Shown here one piece after another: positions 1 to 12,201 of a stretch of 64,000 bases of DNA. This DNA comes from Scenedesmus sp. ARA3 (taxonomy: Eukaryota; Chlorophyta; Chlorophyceae; Sphaeropleales; Scenedesmaceae), in NCBI GenBank assembly GCA_004335835.1, contig RWJK01001239.1, positions 63,578-127,577 of the forward strand, in the 5' to 3' direction. Below the pieces are notes generated by a model that had not been told where the DNA came from, ran no database searches, and saw only the letters and a list, made by a program, of their open reading frames with translations. Every line of letters starts with the position of its first letter. Positions within the stretch are counted from its first letter, which is position 1. A program made the position numbers and the translations under genes.

Positions 1-1465
1 CGCACGCCGCCCTCACTATCCTGCGCTCCCGCTGCTGCAGCTGCCGGCCCCTGCTGCCGCTGCGCCTTCCCACTGAGGTCATGCAGCTCCTCATTATACA
101 GCTCCAGCGCGTAAGCACGCACTGAGATGGACTCCCCTGGCTTCAGCTTTGCCTGCACTGCTTCCACATGGGCCAGGATGTGCTGCGCTGCCCTGCGGAT
201 GATCCCTGTTCACGGCATGCCAGGAGGTGCACCAGCAGCGAACAGCAAAGGAAACGTCAAATGCCATCACGGGAGCTGGATGTAGTGCTGTTGCCATGCT
301 GTGGCTGGCCTGTCGCTGCTTTCTGCACATTGCTGAACCCCACGATTTCCTTCCATTCAATCAACCTTGTTCCCCCCTTGCTGCAGGCTGTTACATCACT
401 GCTCCTGGTGTTCCTGCAGCTTTCCTGCAAGCAGCTTGGCCCCGCTGCCGCCGCCTGCCCTTCTCGGCTGTGGCGGCAGCGGCAGCTGCTGTCCTGCAAG
501 CTGGCTGTATGTGTCAGCGCCTGCCTCTCTCACCGGTCTCTGAGTTGCCAAAGATGCCCTTGCCTCCAGACATTGTGAGCGTCTTGCCTGAGCCAGTCTG
601 GCCATACGCCAGCACTGTAGCATTGTACCCCTGCATAATGGCGCAGCACCAGCAAGCAGAGCTGTGAACCACACATCTGCATGCATCGGGCGAAGTAGCA
701 GCGCGCAATCACGCTGTTGCTAGACTTCATAAGACTAAAGCACGGAGCTGAAGCTGTTGGGATGTCATTAGCTGCGACTGTCAACAGCTGGCAGCAGCAA
801 TGGTCGTCCTGCAACCAGCCTGCAGCTCACCTTGAACAAGTTGTCGACCAAGTGAGACACGCAGTCATCATAGATGTTGTCACTGGTGTGTTCAGGCCCA
901 TATCGGCGGTCAAATGCATAGCCCTTGGCAGTCTGCCCACGCAGCTGCAGCAGTGTGTTGCGGTCCACAGCCTGCAACATGCAACATGCAGCATGCAAGT
1001 GAGTCCGCATGCTAGGCTGTACCAGCGCTTGCTGTCAGCTGGCGCTGCTTGCACAATCCACCATATGGCTCTGCTGCTCTGCTGTTCGTACACTGGACTG
1101 CATAGGGGCAAGTCTCTTTGGGCGGCAAGTAGCAAGGTGAGCTCCAGGGGGCGCAGTTCTGAGCTGTGTTGAGGGGCGCAACATGCACCCTGGATGGAGC
1201 ACTTTGTTTGTGCCCACGTCTTATCAGTTGGGAGCTTCTGCTTGCAGTGCCTGATGCTCGCCTGCCGTGTCTGCCCCGCTGCCTGCTTGCTTGCTTGCTT
1301 GCAGGATGCGTAATTCACACGTGGCACAGCTGCCTGACACCTCACGCTGCCGCTAGTGCTGTCGCTGACTGCACTCACCGAGAGGACCACCTGCTGTGTG
1401 GCCTCATCAAAACTGATGCAGTTGCGAAAACCACCCTCGCGCTCCCTGTCATTGAGTGGGCGTGC
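1..1465 (-). CDS. Kinesin motor domain protein, partial (N-terminal motor exons)
   Basis: Microtubule-dependent ATPase motor; only the first part of the motor domain is in the window and the gene continues past the left edge. Minus-strand exons with consistent phase: 1465-1379, 971-831, 630-534 and 205 to at least 1. The first visible exon reads ARPLNDRERE, the beta1-strand region typical of kinesins. The second contains GYAFDRRYGPEHTSDNIYDD, the FxFD...VY region. The third contains GYNATVLAYGQTGSGKT, the P-loop Walker A. The fourth starts GIIRRA and contains ELYNEELHDL, the conserved YNE..rDL element. All four junctions use GT-AG, and the codon split between exons 3 and 4 restores the Gly of GII. 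The style of the P-loop exon resembles kinesin-4 (KIF4/KIF21), but the subfamily is an inference. The extreme 5' exon with the initiator Met was not found; it should lie at higher coordinates. Confidence 0.85.
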
Positions 1466-3311
1466 CTGTGCATGAACGAATGTGTGTGATGTGGAATTGC
1501 AGGTTGTGTGACAAGCAGATTGTGCAGAATGTGTGTATCATGACAGCTAAACATTCACATAGTGACACCTAAGGCATAGTGCTGCAGGGAAGGGGTTCTG
1601 CCAAATCAGCATGCAATGATGAAGGCTATGCTGTGGTGGCAGTTGCTGCTGCTGGTTGGCAGCAGTGCCACAAGCAGTAAGCAATGAAGCAGTCACTTCA
1701 GCCCACATGCGACTTTTTCAGCTTTTGGATGCTGGTTATGCGTCAGTGTACCACTAGCTTCTGTTCAATGACTGCTGCAGTGCGCCCTAGCGCTGCGCGG
1801 GATTTTGTGGATACTCTGACAGCTCCAGCTCTACTCCCGTGCTCACCCTGACACAAACTTGAATGCCACTAAAGTCTATAGCTTTACTATCTTCCGCCAT
1901 TTGTCACACGGCGTCAGACTGCTGCACTCATGCGTACAGCCAGCGAAGTACCGCCCGGAACTACTGTTGCATGTTCTCACTTGTCTCCCCTGAACATATG
2001 AGCTCGTAAAAGCAAGAATAGTGATTTTAAACACAACGCACACAGGCTCAGCACCACTGCAGTGTGCATGACAAACCTGAACACATTCTGTTATTCTCAC
2101 TGGCGAGGCATGAATCACCGCGAAGCAGCTTCCATGAGCAAAAAACAACTATACTTGCTGCTCGACAATATGTTTGCTTAGCTGTTGCCCATCAACAACA
2201 ATAGCAGCAGCGGACGAGGTGAACGGCCACTGGAGGATTTCGAAGCCTGAGCAAAGGGCTGGCCACGCAATAGTAAGTTTTGGAAGGCAAAACTTTCTTT
2301 GTGGGATCTGGCTACTTGCAGCCATCCGTGCTGTGTGCCAGCTGAGCTCCTCCTTGAGCACTATCTTGTCCTCTTAGAGGCTTTTTTGCACGTCTAGTGG
2401 TATCCATCATGTGTTTTGTATGGTCAACCAGCTTTCAGCGCGGCAAGGACCGGTGCTGTCTGCTGATAGCCACTGCAGGTGCTGTCCAGCCAGTCATGCA
2501 AGCAGGAGCCTTGGCTGACTTCCACTATGTCTGTCGTTGCAGGAGCCACTTTGTAAGCTGCATCTTTTATAGCAGACTGCGTTGCAGCCATCCCGAGTCT
2601 GCTTGTCAGGCAGGCAAGAGCAACAAGCAGCAACACTGCCGTGCTGTGTCAGAGCATGCGCAGTTGATGGTCCTTGGGGGCTTGCTCAGTCATTGCACAG
2701 CACCAGCGCTCAGCCAGCTATCCTAACAGTAGCCCCGGCTTGCGGCTTTTGGTGAGCACTTGCAGGAGGAGCGCTTCCGTGGCTGGGCCACATACATAGC
2801 ATGCACAAACACGCCTCTGCATGCAACTGCCCAGTCAGCAGGGCATAGCTGTGATGGTGCTGTGGGACAGCTGCCAAGCCAGCAATAGCTACACAGTCAG
2901 CATTCAGTAAAGCGGTGTATTGCACAGCGATGAACCGTGCATGGCTGCAAGGGTATGCTCACAGTTTGCATGCGCATGACTAGCAATGCGCGTTGACAAC
3001 AAGCACATGCATGTGGTTATGGTTCATGCTTGGTGGTGCTGATGATTGGTTCGTAAGTCCCAGGCCTCAGCTACATATGGGCCAGTAGCAGCAGCAGCTG
3101 CTGCTGCTGCTGCTGCAGTTCGTTGTGGTAGCAGCTGTGCTCATAACCGCAATTCAGCGGTGCTGGCAACTGGTACCACAGCAGCCGAGGCAACTGAATG
3201 CTGTCATGTCTAATGGGTTCCCTGCGCTGGCACCTTGTCCGCACCTTCTTGTGAGCAAGGCAGAGACGCAGCTTCTGCAGCAGGCAAGGCCAGCAGTGAG
3301 TGCATTCTCAG
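1466..3311. other. Unassigned stretch between kinesin and SIZ-like gene
   Basis: Should hold the divergent 5' ends of the kinesin (minus) and the SIZ-like gene (plus). I could not place either first exon. A good donor-like GTGAGT lies at 3296-3301, after an open frame running from about 3206, and could end a SIZ 5' exon, but the next acceptor is only about 10 bases on. Short CTG runs occur at 3090-3117. Nothing else is recognisable. Confidence 0.4.
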
Positions 3312-6300
3312 CAGCAGGCTGCCCTGGAGGAGCCCGAGGAGGATTATGGGGACCTGTGGGACCTCCTTGACCAAGTAGAGCAGCAGCACGGACTCTGCAA
3401 GCAGCCTCAGCAGCAGCCACTGCAGCAGGCCACGGCTGCAGCGGCTGCAGCAGCAGCAGCAGCAGTGCAGCCTGACACGGCAGCAGCAGCAGCAGTCGAC
3501 ATGACAAGTGCGCCACGCCCGTACGAAGTCGTGTATGACAAGGCCAAGCATGCAGCACCCCGCGGCGGCGTTGCAGCTGGCAGCGGCAAGGATGGACAGC
3601 AGATGCACTCTACCCTGTACAGAAGCTCGTTTGAACAACAGGGGTTGCCCGGCGATGTAAGGCGGCATAGCAGTGCAAGTAGGCTCATATCAAGTGACAA
3701 GCAAGCAGGCACAGCACTGCGGCAGCCGCCTTGGCAACAGCCGCTGCAGGGCCGGCAGACGTCACCGCGTGCAGCGCGCATTGAAGTGATGCACCTGACG
3801 ATGCCACCGCCTTACATGCCGTACATGCACATGCAGCAGCAGCCGCAGCAGCTGCAGCAGTTGCACGTGCAGGAAGCCGCGAGAGACTCGCCGCCCCCCT
3901 GGGCGACGTCTTGGGCTGCCTCAGTCTCTCGCAAGCACCCCTATGCCCAGCTGCCTGCACGGCTGTTAGTCAATGGCGCTGACAGTGGCAGCAGCATAGA
4001 ACCATGGCGGCGGCAGCAGCAGCAAGACAGCCGGCACAGCAGCGGCGCCAGAGGCGGCGGTTGTGCAACAGTTGCAGCTGCTGCAGCAGACAGGCAGGCT
4101 GAGGCACGTGCGGGTGCCGCAGGTTCAATGTCAGCAGTGACGCGTATCGCTGGCAGCTCCGCTAGTCAGCAGCAGCAGCAGTCGTCTGCTAGTGCGTGTG
4201 CCAGGGCAGCAGCCATGCTGCAGCATGCATCCTCCGTGTCAGGTGCATCTGGCGGCACCACTGGCGGCCCAGCAGCTCCAGGCGGCAGCCGAAACAGCCC
4301 TGAGGCATATTTCAGGCGGCATGTGCAGCAGGTGGACCCATTCTGGGCTTCTGCCACGCCAGATGATGTGGGGCTCGTGGCGATTCGGCACCTGCCGCCG
4401 GCGTCAGCCGCAGCGCTGGCAAAATCTGCTGCTGCTGGAGGCAGCGGGCAGTGCAGTGTCAGCTGCAGCATGAGTGTGCTACTGACCAACTCACAGGTCC
4501 GGATGGTGAAGGCAAAGACGGCGACATTGCAGGTGGGTGGGTGGGCGGCAGCAGCCCTGCGACGTGCTGCAAGGAAGTACATCAATGCAGCTTTGCAAGC
4601 GAAGGGGGATGGCAAACATGAATGCCGTGCGAGTGTGGGTAGGCCTCTTGTCTCGGGTTCCGTCTGCTTATCAGCGCTGTGCAGGTGCCGACGTGTCAGC
4701 TGCCGCCCCTGTTGCTGTGCGCTTGAGGCAATGTTGTTAGGCAAAGCTGCGTCTGCTGCATCGCGCATCCAGTTCAGCAGGTGTCTGCTTTGTCGTTGTT
4801 CTGTGCCTGCGCTTGCTGCGTCCTACCTTGAGCCAGTTGCACGCACGTACTGATGCTTGCGCTTCTGCTGCTGCTGCTGCTGCTGCTGATGCTGCTGCTG
4901 CCTTTGTCTTTGCAGCTGGTGTGCATGCTGGTGGGCGACGCAGTGCCGCACCGCTGCCAGTGGCCGCCCTCGGTGCACCTGACCGTCAATGGGCAGCGAA
5001 TGCACGTCAAGACAGCAAAGCGCATCGGCACACAGCAGCTGAAGCCCACACAGGTTGGTTGGCAGCGCAACATTTAATTGAGCCAGTAGGAGAGACTACA
5101 GCTGCTGTGCGCTGGCAGCTTGTGTTCTGTTGCTGCATGTCTCTTGGAATCCATGGGATGCCTCCTGCACACAGACCTGCATTGTGCAGCCTGTTCATCG
5201 CGCATCATCCGGCTCATACGAGACCCTCTCCACGCATGTTATGCTGCTCCTGTATCATGCACGTCGAAAGCAAATCACGCCATCATGCTGCCACTTACAC
5301 GTGATGCTGCCTCTACACTGCTGCTGATCTCTTTGTAGGTCGACTCCCTGGTGGACATCAGCGGCTGTGTGGGTGGCGCCGCCAGCATTGTGCTGCTGAG
5401 CGGCGCCGTCAGTGCCAGCAGCAGCAGCAGCAGCTACGTGCTGGGGGCGCGGCTGGTGCGGCAGCAAGGCAGTGACAGGGTGAAGGCGCTGATGGCGGCG
5501 CCACCTAGCCTGGAGGCAGCACTGACGGCCGTCAAGGACAAGGTGTGGAATCAAAGCATTGGACGGGGTGCGGGGACGGTGGCAGTGGCAGTGGGACTGA
5601 GGCTCATGCAGGCTCAGGACACTTCTCGGCATGCGTCCTTGCAGTGTTGCAGCTCTTGTGTTCGGCATTCCCATTGCGCTGTCGGTTTGTACCCTCCTAC
5701 TTTGTTGCTAACGTGTGCTTGCCACTTGCTGCTTCTTGCCTGCAGCTCGCCGGCGATGGCGACATCGAGGTGTCGGGCGCCGCGTTGCCGCTGCGCTGCC
5801 CGCTGTCCGGCTGCCTCATCCACACGCCGGCTCGCTTCCGCAGCTCCCCTGGGCTGGATTGCTTCGATCTGGAAGCCTTCCTGCAAGTAGCTGCAGCCAG
5901 CGGCAAGTGGCAGTGCCCGCAGACGATGGCGCTGCACAGCGTGGGCGAGTTGAGTGTGGAGCCGTATTTGGCTGCGGTGCTGAAAGCGCTGCGGGGCGCG
6001 GGGCTGGCAGAGGGCGTTGAGGCAGTGGAAGTGGCGCCAGGTGGGTTGAGCTGCTTTGATGTATCGTTAAGCTAGCTCTACGTTGCAGCGAACTGGTTGC
6101 TTCCAGGCCTGCACAAGGGGTGGTCAGGCACGGGTATCATTTCACATGTGAGCGGGGCATGCCCGTTGGCGAGCTGAGTATGGAGCCGTACGTGGCTGCG
6201 GTGTTGGTTGTGTTGAGGCGTGCGGGGCTGGCAGAGGGCGTTGAGGCAGTGGAAGTGGCGCCAGGTGGGCTGGCTGTGGTTGTGTTTGTTTGTCTGATTG

Positions 6301-7644
6301 GTTGGTTGGTTTTTTGCAGCAAGCTGTGTGCGTCTGTATCGTAAGCTTGCATGCTCAGCTGCAGGGCTTAGGGAGTGACCAGGCAGACTGTGATCAGGGG
6401 CCTTGTGCATTGCAGTGGATCAATGGGCGTGCTGTTGAGTAGGCGCGGCGTGGCAGTTGGCTGTGACTTACAATCGCTCGCTGCTGTCGCTGCTGCTGCA
6501 TTGTGCACGCATGTGCTGCACCAACACCGCAGATGGCAGCTGGCGCCCCAAAGGTGCAGCCAGTGGCAGCGCCTGCCCCTGGTTCAGCGTGCTGCGGCCG
6601 CCCAGCGCAGCAGAGCTGCGAGCAGCGTTCAAGGGAGAGGCCGGCGGCGGCATCAAGCGGCGCAGATCAACAGACAGCGACGCGCCCGCAGCAGCAGCAG
6701 CGGCAGCAGGGGTAACATGCGACTGGCAGGGGCAGCAGCGGCAGCACAAGCAGCAGCGGCGAGACAGCAGCGGGGCAGCAGCAGGTGCTGCTGCAGCTGC
6801 TGCTGCTGCCGGCCAGGACTGTGTAGACCTCACACTGGACAGCGACAGTGAAGGCGATGCAGCAGCTGCAAAGGTAGCGGCACCTGCAGCAGGCGGCAGC
6901 GGCGCTCCGGGCTCGTGTGCAGGCCGCAGCAGCAGCAGCTTGCTGCGCATGCCTGTCAGAAGCATCATTGCTGCTGCTGCTGTTGCTGCTGCTCCTTCAA
7001 GTGCACCTGGCACGCCGTCAGCGCCATACAGCTGGGGAGCACAAGCTGCGCCACATCAGCGTCAGCATCAGCACGACATGCTTGATGCTGCAGGGACTGC
7101 TTTGGAGGCAGATGCCGCTGCAGATGCTGCTGCTGCAGCATATGGCTGGGGCTCGGAGCTGGACTGCTCTGACCTTGCCGCTGATGGCGCAGCTGCTGCT
7201 GGGGGCACAGCAGCTTTTGGCAGTGGCATGGAAGATGAAGAGGCAGTGCTGCAGCTGGGTGATTTCGTAGAGGCTGATGGCAGTGGTGAGCAAGGCGTGG
7301 ATGGTCATGGCTGGGGCATGATGTTCAGCAGCGGCTCGATACAGCAGCAGCAGCAGCAGCAGCGGCGCAGGCTGGTGCCGCGCGGCCGGCAGCAGGACCG
7401 CAGCAGGCAGCAGCAGCAGCAGCAGCAGAGTGAGGGAGGGTCACTGGCAGACTTCGCTGCCGCTTGGTGTGCTCATGAGGAGGCAGTAGACGCTGAGCAG
7501 GATGCTGCCCAGCAACGGCAGCAGCAGCAGCAGGGCAGCTGGGCACGGCCAAGCACAGCGACGCAGCCAGCAGCGCCAGCAGCAGCAGCAGGGCAGCAGC
7601 AGCCAGAGGTCATTGAGCTGTTGAGTGACAGTGAGGATGACTGA
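3312..7644 (+). CDS. SIZ1: SIZ/PIAS-type SUMO E3 ligase with PINIT, divergent SP-RING and SXS motif
   Basis: SUMO E3 ligases of this family promote SUMO transfer from the E2 to nuclear substrates. Exons: 3312-4532, 4916-5053, 5339-5542, 5746-6040, 6533-7644; phases agree, giving about 989 residues. The first exon is Gln/Ala-rich and ends with VDPFWASATPDD, matching the start of the plant SIZ1 PINIT region. Exons 2-3 hold the PINIT core (HRCQWPPSVHLTVNGQRM, then VDSLVDISGCV). Exon 4 carries the SP-RING region (LRCPLSG...CFDLEAF...GKWQCPQT) and the SVEPYL helix. The exon 4-5 junction recreates APDGSWRPK, as in SIZ1. The C-terminus ends EVIELLSDSEDD, the SXS SUMO-interacting motif, and a second SIM-like VDLTLDSDSEGD lies earlier. 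No SAP or PHD domain was found and the true start is uncertain: the exon appears to begin at an acceptor at 3310-3311. The SP-RING lacks expected Cys/His ligands (see findings). Confidence 0.88.
6157..6275 (+). repeat. Intronic echo of SIZ exon 4 3' edge
   Basis: This stretch repeats the last ~105 bases of exon 4 (5938-6045), including the codons for GLAEGVEAVEVAPG and the following splice donor GTGGG. It lies in the intron before exon 5. No acceptor gives it the right reading frame, so it is probably spliced out with the intron. Confidence 0.8.
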
Positions 7645-9230
7645 GCTGTGCTGGCCTGATGCGCAGCTTGCACACCTGCGTGTTGCGTGTTCCGTACTTG
7701 CTCTCAAAGGTTTGCAGGAGTGACACCGCTTTGTCTTGTGCAATGGTGGTTCGCATGTAGTTATATGCACTTTTATAGGCAGTTCCCACACCCCAGGGTA
7801 GCGCCTCATTGTATAGCGAGTGTATGTCTTGCAACTTGAGTGCTGTTTTCTGTGCACATGCCATGGTGGGTCGTCGTTGTGTGGTGAGCTCCGCAAGTTG
7901 CTGTTGTGTACGTGTCAGTTGCAAGGTCTCCGCTCTTGGCTGTTGCAGCAATGATTGTGGTTTGCGGTTGTGTGCAGCCCTGGTGGCATGTCAAGGGTGT
8001 GCTGCTGCCACCCACAGTCCAATGGACACGATGCTTTGGTGCCACCACAGTGTACACTGTGCCACATGTGTGCCATTGAAGCTTACCTGCCGGCAACATG
8101 CTGGCAGCTGGTTGAACCAGTTATCAGGTTGGCTGTGCAGGACAGAGTGTCAGCAAGTTGCGTTGTGCAAATGTCTGTGTTATTACGCTGTTGGTTACTC
8201 CGTCGTGTTCTGGTGACTTGGCGGTTGTAAGATGCGGCAAGTGCGTTCTAGGCTGCTGCAGCATCGCAATGCAGTGCGACAAGGACTAATGGTGATGATC
8301 ATGTCGTGTTACAACAGGGCAAGGGCCCCTGGATGACTCCCACCAAACATCTGTGATCCTTAACCACACCAACGTTGGTGTTGACAAGCCGCTGCATCAA
8401 GCAATGACATGACCAGCCACAATCCACATCTCATGCAGCAACATCGAAATGACAAGGCCTTGTTATAGGCTGCATAGCAGAAGGAGGCATGGCAGCTTCC
8501 ACAGGAACATAACGCAAAACACAACCAGCATTGCACAACCTGTGGAACACGACTGTGCTCAGATGTTGGGCGCAAGGCCTCTGGCAAGCCTTGTGCAGCG
8601 CAAGCTGTCACGGCAACTCGGCACACAGCACACTAGCAGACAACACACTAGCAGCCGCTGCTCGGCAGGCTGCCGAAGCAGGCAAGTGGTACAAAAGTGT
8701 CCAGTTGGTGGGACACTAAAACTGCCTTTTCACACTGCCTAGCAGCTGCAGCAAGGCGCATTCAAGCGCGCAACACTGCCACAAAGCACGTGTGCTTCAG
8801 AAGCACCCCTTGGTGCGCCGCTTTCCTGAGAGGGCCGCATCCGTGGGTGCAGCCAGAACCACAAACAGTAACAGATGGAACAGACTGCTCCACGATTGCC
8901 ACAGAACATGTGAGTGGCAAAACATGGCTGCGTTATCAGCCTCAACTCAAGGCATTGAGTGCAGCTGCAAGCCACACCGCATGATTGTGATGAATGCGAT
9001 GCGAACAAATCCAGCAGCAGCCACAGCTGCCAAGGCTTACATGCACAATAAGGATGAGCCTTTTCTTGTAAACAAAACCACCATTGTCCCACTGGCATCA
9101 CAACGGCACACCAGCCCAGCACAGCCATAACTGTATGCGCTGCTCGCACTTCCAACACTTGCCTTGGCACATTGTCACGCAACAACTGTGCACACTGCAT
9201 TGAACGGCACATGACCGTCTCACAGGCCAG
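7645..9230. other. 3' flank of SIZ gene and unassigned DNA
   Basis: Contains the presumed SIZ 3' UTR. A TGTAA, the usual green-algal polyadenylation signal, is at 8226-8230. Open frames here are short and have no recognisable similarity. From about 8,400 the plus strand becomes rich in CA/AC, leading into the repeat array. Confidence 0.4.
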
Positions 9231-10330
9231 ACTGAAACGCGATTGTGTTGCATTGTAACGCAACAGACAACAAGTGGCTGCTGAAGCACACAGCACACAA
9301 GAACGCAACAAACATCCCCATCTGCTCCTTGTTTGTTTGTGAAGGAGCAATCAGGCACAGACGACATACGCTGCGGATGTGTTGCTTGCGCCACACCACA
9401 CCCGCACACAACACAACAGCGCACAACAACAGCACAGCAACCTGAGCAGCCGCATGGCACGCGCAAGGTTGGTAACGGCACTGTACAAAACAGGATTGAA
9501 ACAAGATTGGATGAATCAACAAACTGGCCAGCCAGGGCAAAATGCCAGTGCTGCTTGAGCACAACAGGCGGCACACGGCTCAGTTGGTGGCCACCTAGCC
9601 TTAAAAAAACACTGTCCAAAACCACTGCCCAAAACACCAAGTTTGCTGCACAGAAAAGCAGAGCAGGACCCAGGCGGAACACCACCACAAAACCTCGCTG
9701 GATCAAACCACAACACAAGATAGCACTCAAAAACAGCCCGCAGGCACTTGGCACGGGCGCTGAGTGCCAGCGGTGGCCAGTAAACAGGGATGAAACAAGA
9801 TTGCATGGGTCAAACCAGTACCGCCTGCCTGCCAGCCAGAGCGTCATGCTGGTGCTGCCTGCGCACAACATTCGGCATAATGCCCCATGGCCGGCAACCT
9901 TTACAACCACCACCACCACCACCACCACCCAAAGCCAACACAGCAGGCCAAGACCCAGAAGGGGCAGAACCCCACAACACTGGACCGCCACACCACACTT
10001 CACAACACAGACCACCTCGACAATCGGCAGGCGCTTGGCACGCAATCGAGTGCCAAAGTCGCACACATAACAGGATGAAACGCGATTGCACATAACACTG
10101 CACTCAGCACCAGCCGGCCAGAACAACATGCCGGTGCCGAGTGAGCACTGCAACACCGGCATAGCACTGAACTGCTGGCAACTTGTACAGACCCACCACC
10201 AACAACAACCAAAACAACAACAACATCGACGACCACAACAGGCGTAGACACACAAGTTTGCTGCACAGTGAAGCAGTCCAACACCCAGAGGGCATGGCGC
10301 CAAAAGCCAAACTGGCAGTTAACTCAAAAA
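9230..10330. repeat. CA-rich tandem array of ~250-290-bp units
   Basis: At least four diverged units are marked by a GAAAC(A/G)(A/C)GATTG motif starting near 9234, 9497, 9790 and 10077, spaced about 290 bases for the later three. Two units are preceded by a block reading GCAGGC.CTTGGCACG...GAGTGCCA (near 9738 and 10026), which is a partial inverted repeat (TTGGCAC/GTGCCA). The plus strand is strongly enriched in A and C. Long minus-strand open frames across it are rich in Cys and Val and are judged spurious. Confidence 0.7.
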
Positions 10331-10565
10331 CAATACGAACTGCACTCATAAGGCATTCGTCATTTGTTGATGGCACTCGTCACGTTCTGCTCAGCAAGGT
10401 GCTGATGGTTGCAGCAATTCTACAGGAGATAACAACGCATCCAGTAGCAAACGCCGCCACATGACAGCGTCTGCAGCTGTACATTGATAGCACTTGCAGG
10501 CGCTGCCACCTTTGAGCACAGCAGCAGCTGCACCTGATATTACTTCACACACCGCTGCTACCACG

Positions 10566-11395
10566 CTACAGCTCCAGCTGCTGCTGAAGTGCGCTCACCA
10601 CCTTTGCACACTCCGGCATGCCATGTGCAGCAAAGTACGCTGCCAGTGCTGCAGCAGCAGCCCTCAGCTGACTAGACCCCACTGCACAGCCATCCCCGCG
10701 CCCATCACTGCTGCTGCTGCTGCTGTCATGACCATCGCCGCTTTTGGTACCGGGTGAGGTGCTGCTGCTGCTGCTGCTGCTGCTGCCATCCTCATCGGCG
10801 CTGTCACCATTATCAGCAGCAGTGCTGGCTGCAGCAGCAGATTGCCTGCCATGCCCATCCCCGTCGCCATTGCCTTGCCTCTTGCTGCTGCCGTCATCTC
10901 CCTCACCGCTGCCATCTTCATCGTCACCACTGCTGTTGCTGCAAACCATCGCCTTGCACACCAGCAGCAGCAGCTCCATATCCTGCAGTAGCGGCAGCAG
11001 CTGCCGGTACACGGCAATGTAACACATGCCGGCTGCCTCTGCTGCCCCTGTGAGTTTGGTCAGCTCCGCCTGCGCTGCAGCAGGCAGCACCAGCAGCGGC
11101 AGCGCCGCCAGCATGCAGTCCGCTTGGCGAGCAGGCTGGCAGGGTGCTGCAGCTGCTGATGCTGTTTTCTGGCCCGGCACCTTCACTGCTGCCGCCGCTG
11201 CTGCTGCTGCTGCTGCTGCTGGCGCTGTCGAGAGCACCACTGACAGCACCTTGCATTCGGATAGGCAGCTGGCGATGCTGCTGTGTGCTGAGCCATCCGC
11301 ATGTGGGCCATCTGCAACCCCAAAACCCGGCACAGGCGTCCCTGATGCTGCTGCTGCTGCTGCTGCTGATGGGCCGTCCATGACAGGTGTAGAGC

Positions 11396-11436
<41 letters not shown>

Positions 11437-11908
11437 CTAATGATGCGCAGCTGCATCTTCAAACTCCTAGCCACCTCTAGGTCATGTCCCGCTGCTGCTG
11501 CTGCTGCTGCCGCTGCCGCTGCTGCTGCTGCTGAGTGCTTCCTGGCATCCAACCCTCCAGCTGCTGCTGCTGCTGCCACTGCTGCTGCTGCTGCTGTTGT
11601 TGCGTCTGTCCCACCTTGCTTATCCTGCTGCAGCAGCCATGACTTATCCAGCAGCAGCTCCATCACAGGTTCACCATTTACACAGCCCAGCACAACAGCC
11701 CTGATGGACGCCTTGCCTGCTGCCTGCAGCTGCTGCACGCTGCGCACTGGCAGCAGCAGCTCAAAAGCCACGGACACCTCATCCACTGCAGCGTTGCTGG
11801 TAGCCATGCTGCTGCAGCTGCCTGGCGTTGCTGCAACAGCTGGAGGCAGGCCTATTGCTGCAGGCCGCAGCGCAAGGCCCCCAGCTGCTGCTGCCAGCGC
11901 AGCAACAG

Positions 11909-12000
<92 letters not shown>

Positions 12001-12153
12001 TGCATGTGCTGCTGCTGCTGCTGCTCTTGGGCTGGTTGGATTAACTGCACAGCTGCTGCACCCCAGCCCGGCAGGGCAGCGGCCAGAGCTTGCTGTAGTG
12101 CCTCTTCCACAGCACAAGGCTGCTGCTGCTGCGGCTGCTGCTGCTGCGGCGGC

Positions 12154-12201
<48 letters not shown>

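Noticed and set aside
3125..3370. Small open frame before the SIZ exon as a SAP/PHD-coding exon
   Set aside because: No SAP helix pattern or PHD Cys/His pattern is visible. Only a good donor supports it, so it was not added to the model.
6157..6275. Second copy of SIZ exon 4 end as an alternative exon
   Set aside because: The nearest acceptors give the wrong phase and reach a stop, so it is treated as an intronic echo.
9098..10303. Minus-strand open frame of about 401 codons rich in Cys, Val and Trp
   Set aside because: It crosses the ~290-bp CA-rich repeat array, has no domain-like pattern, and its length is explained by the lack of stop words in strand-asymmetric sequence.
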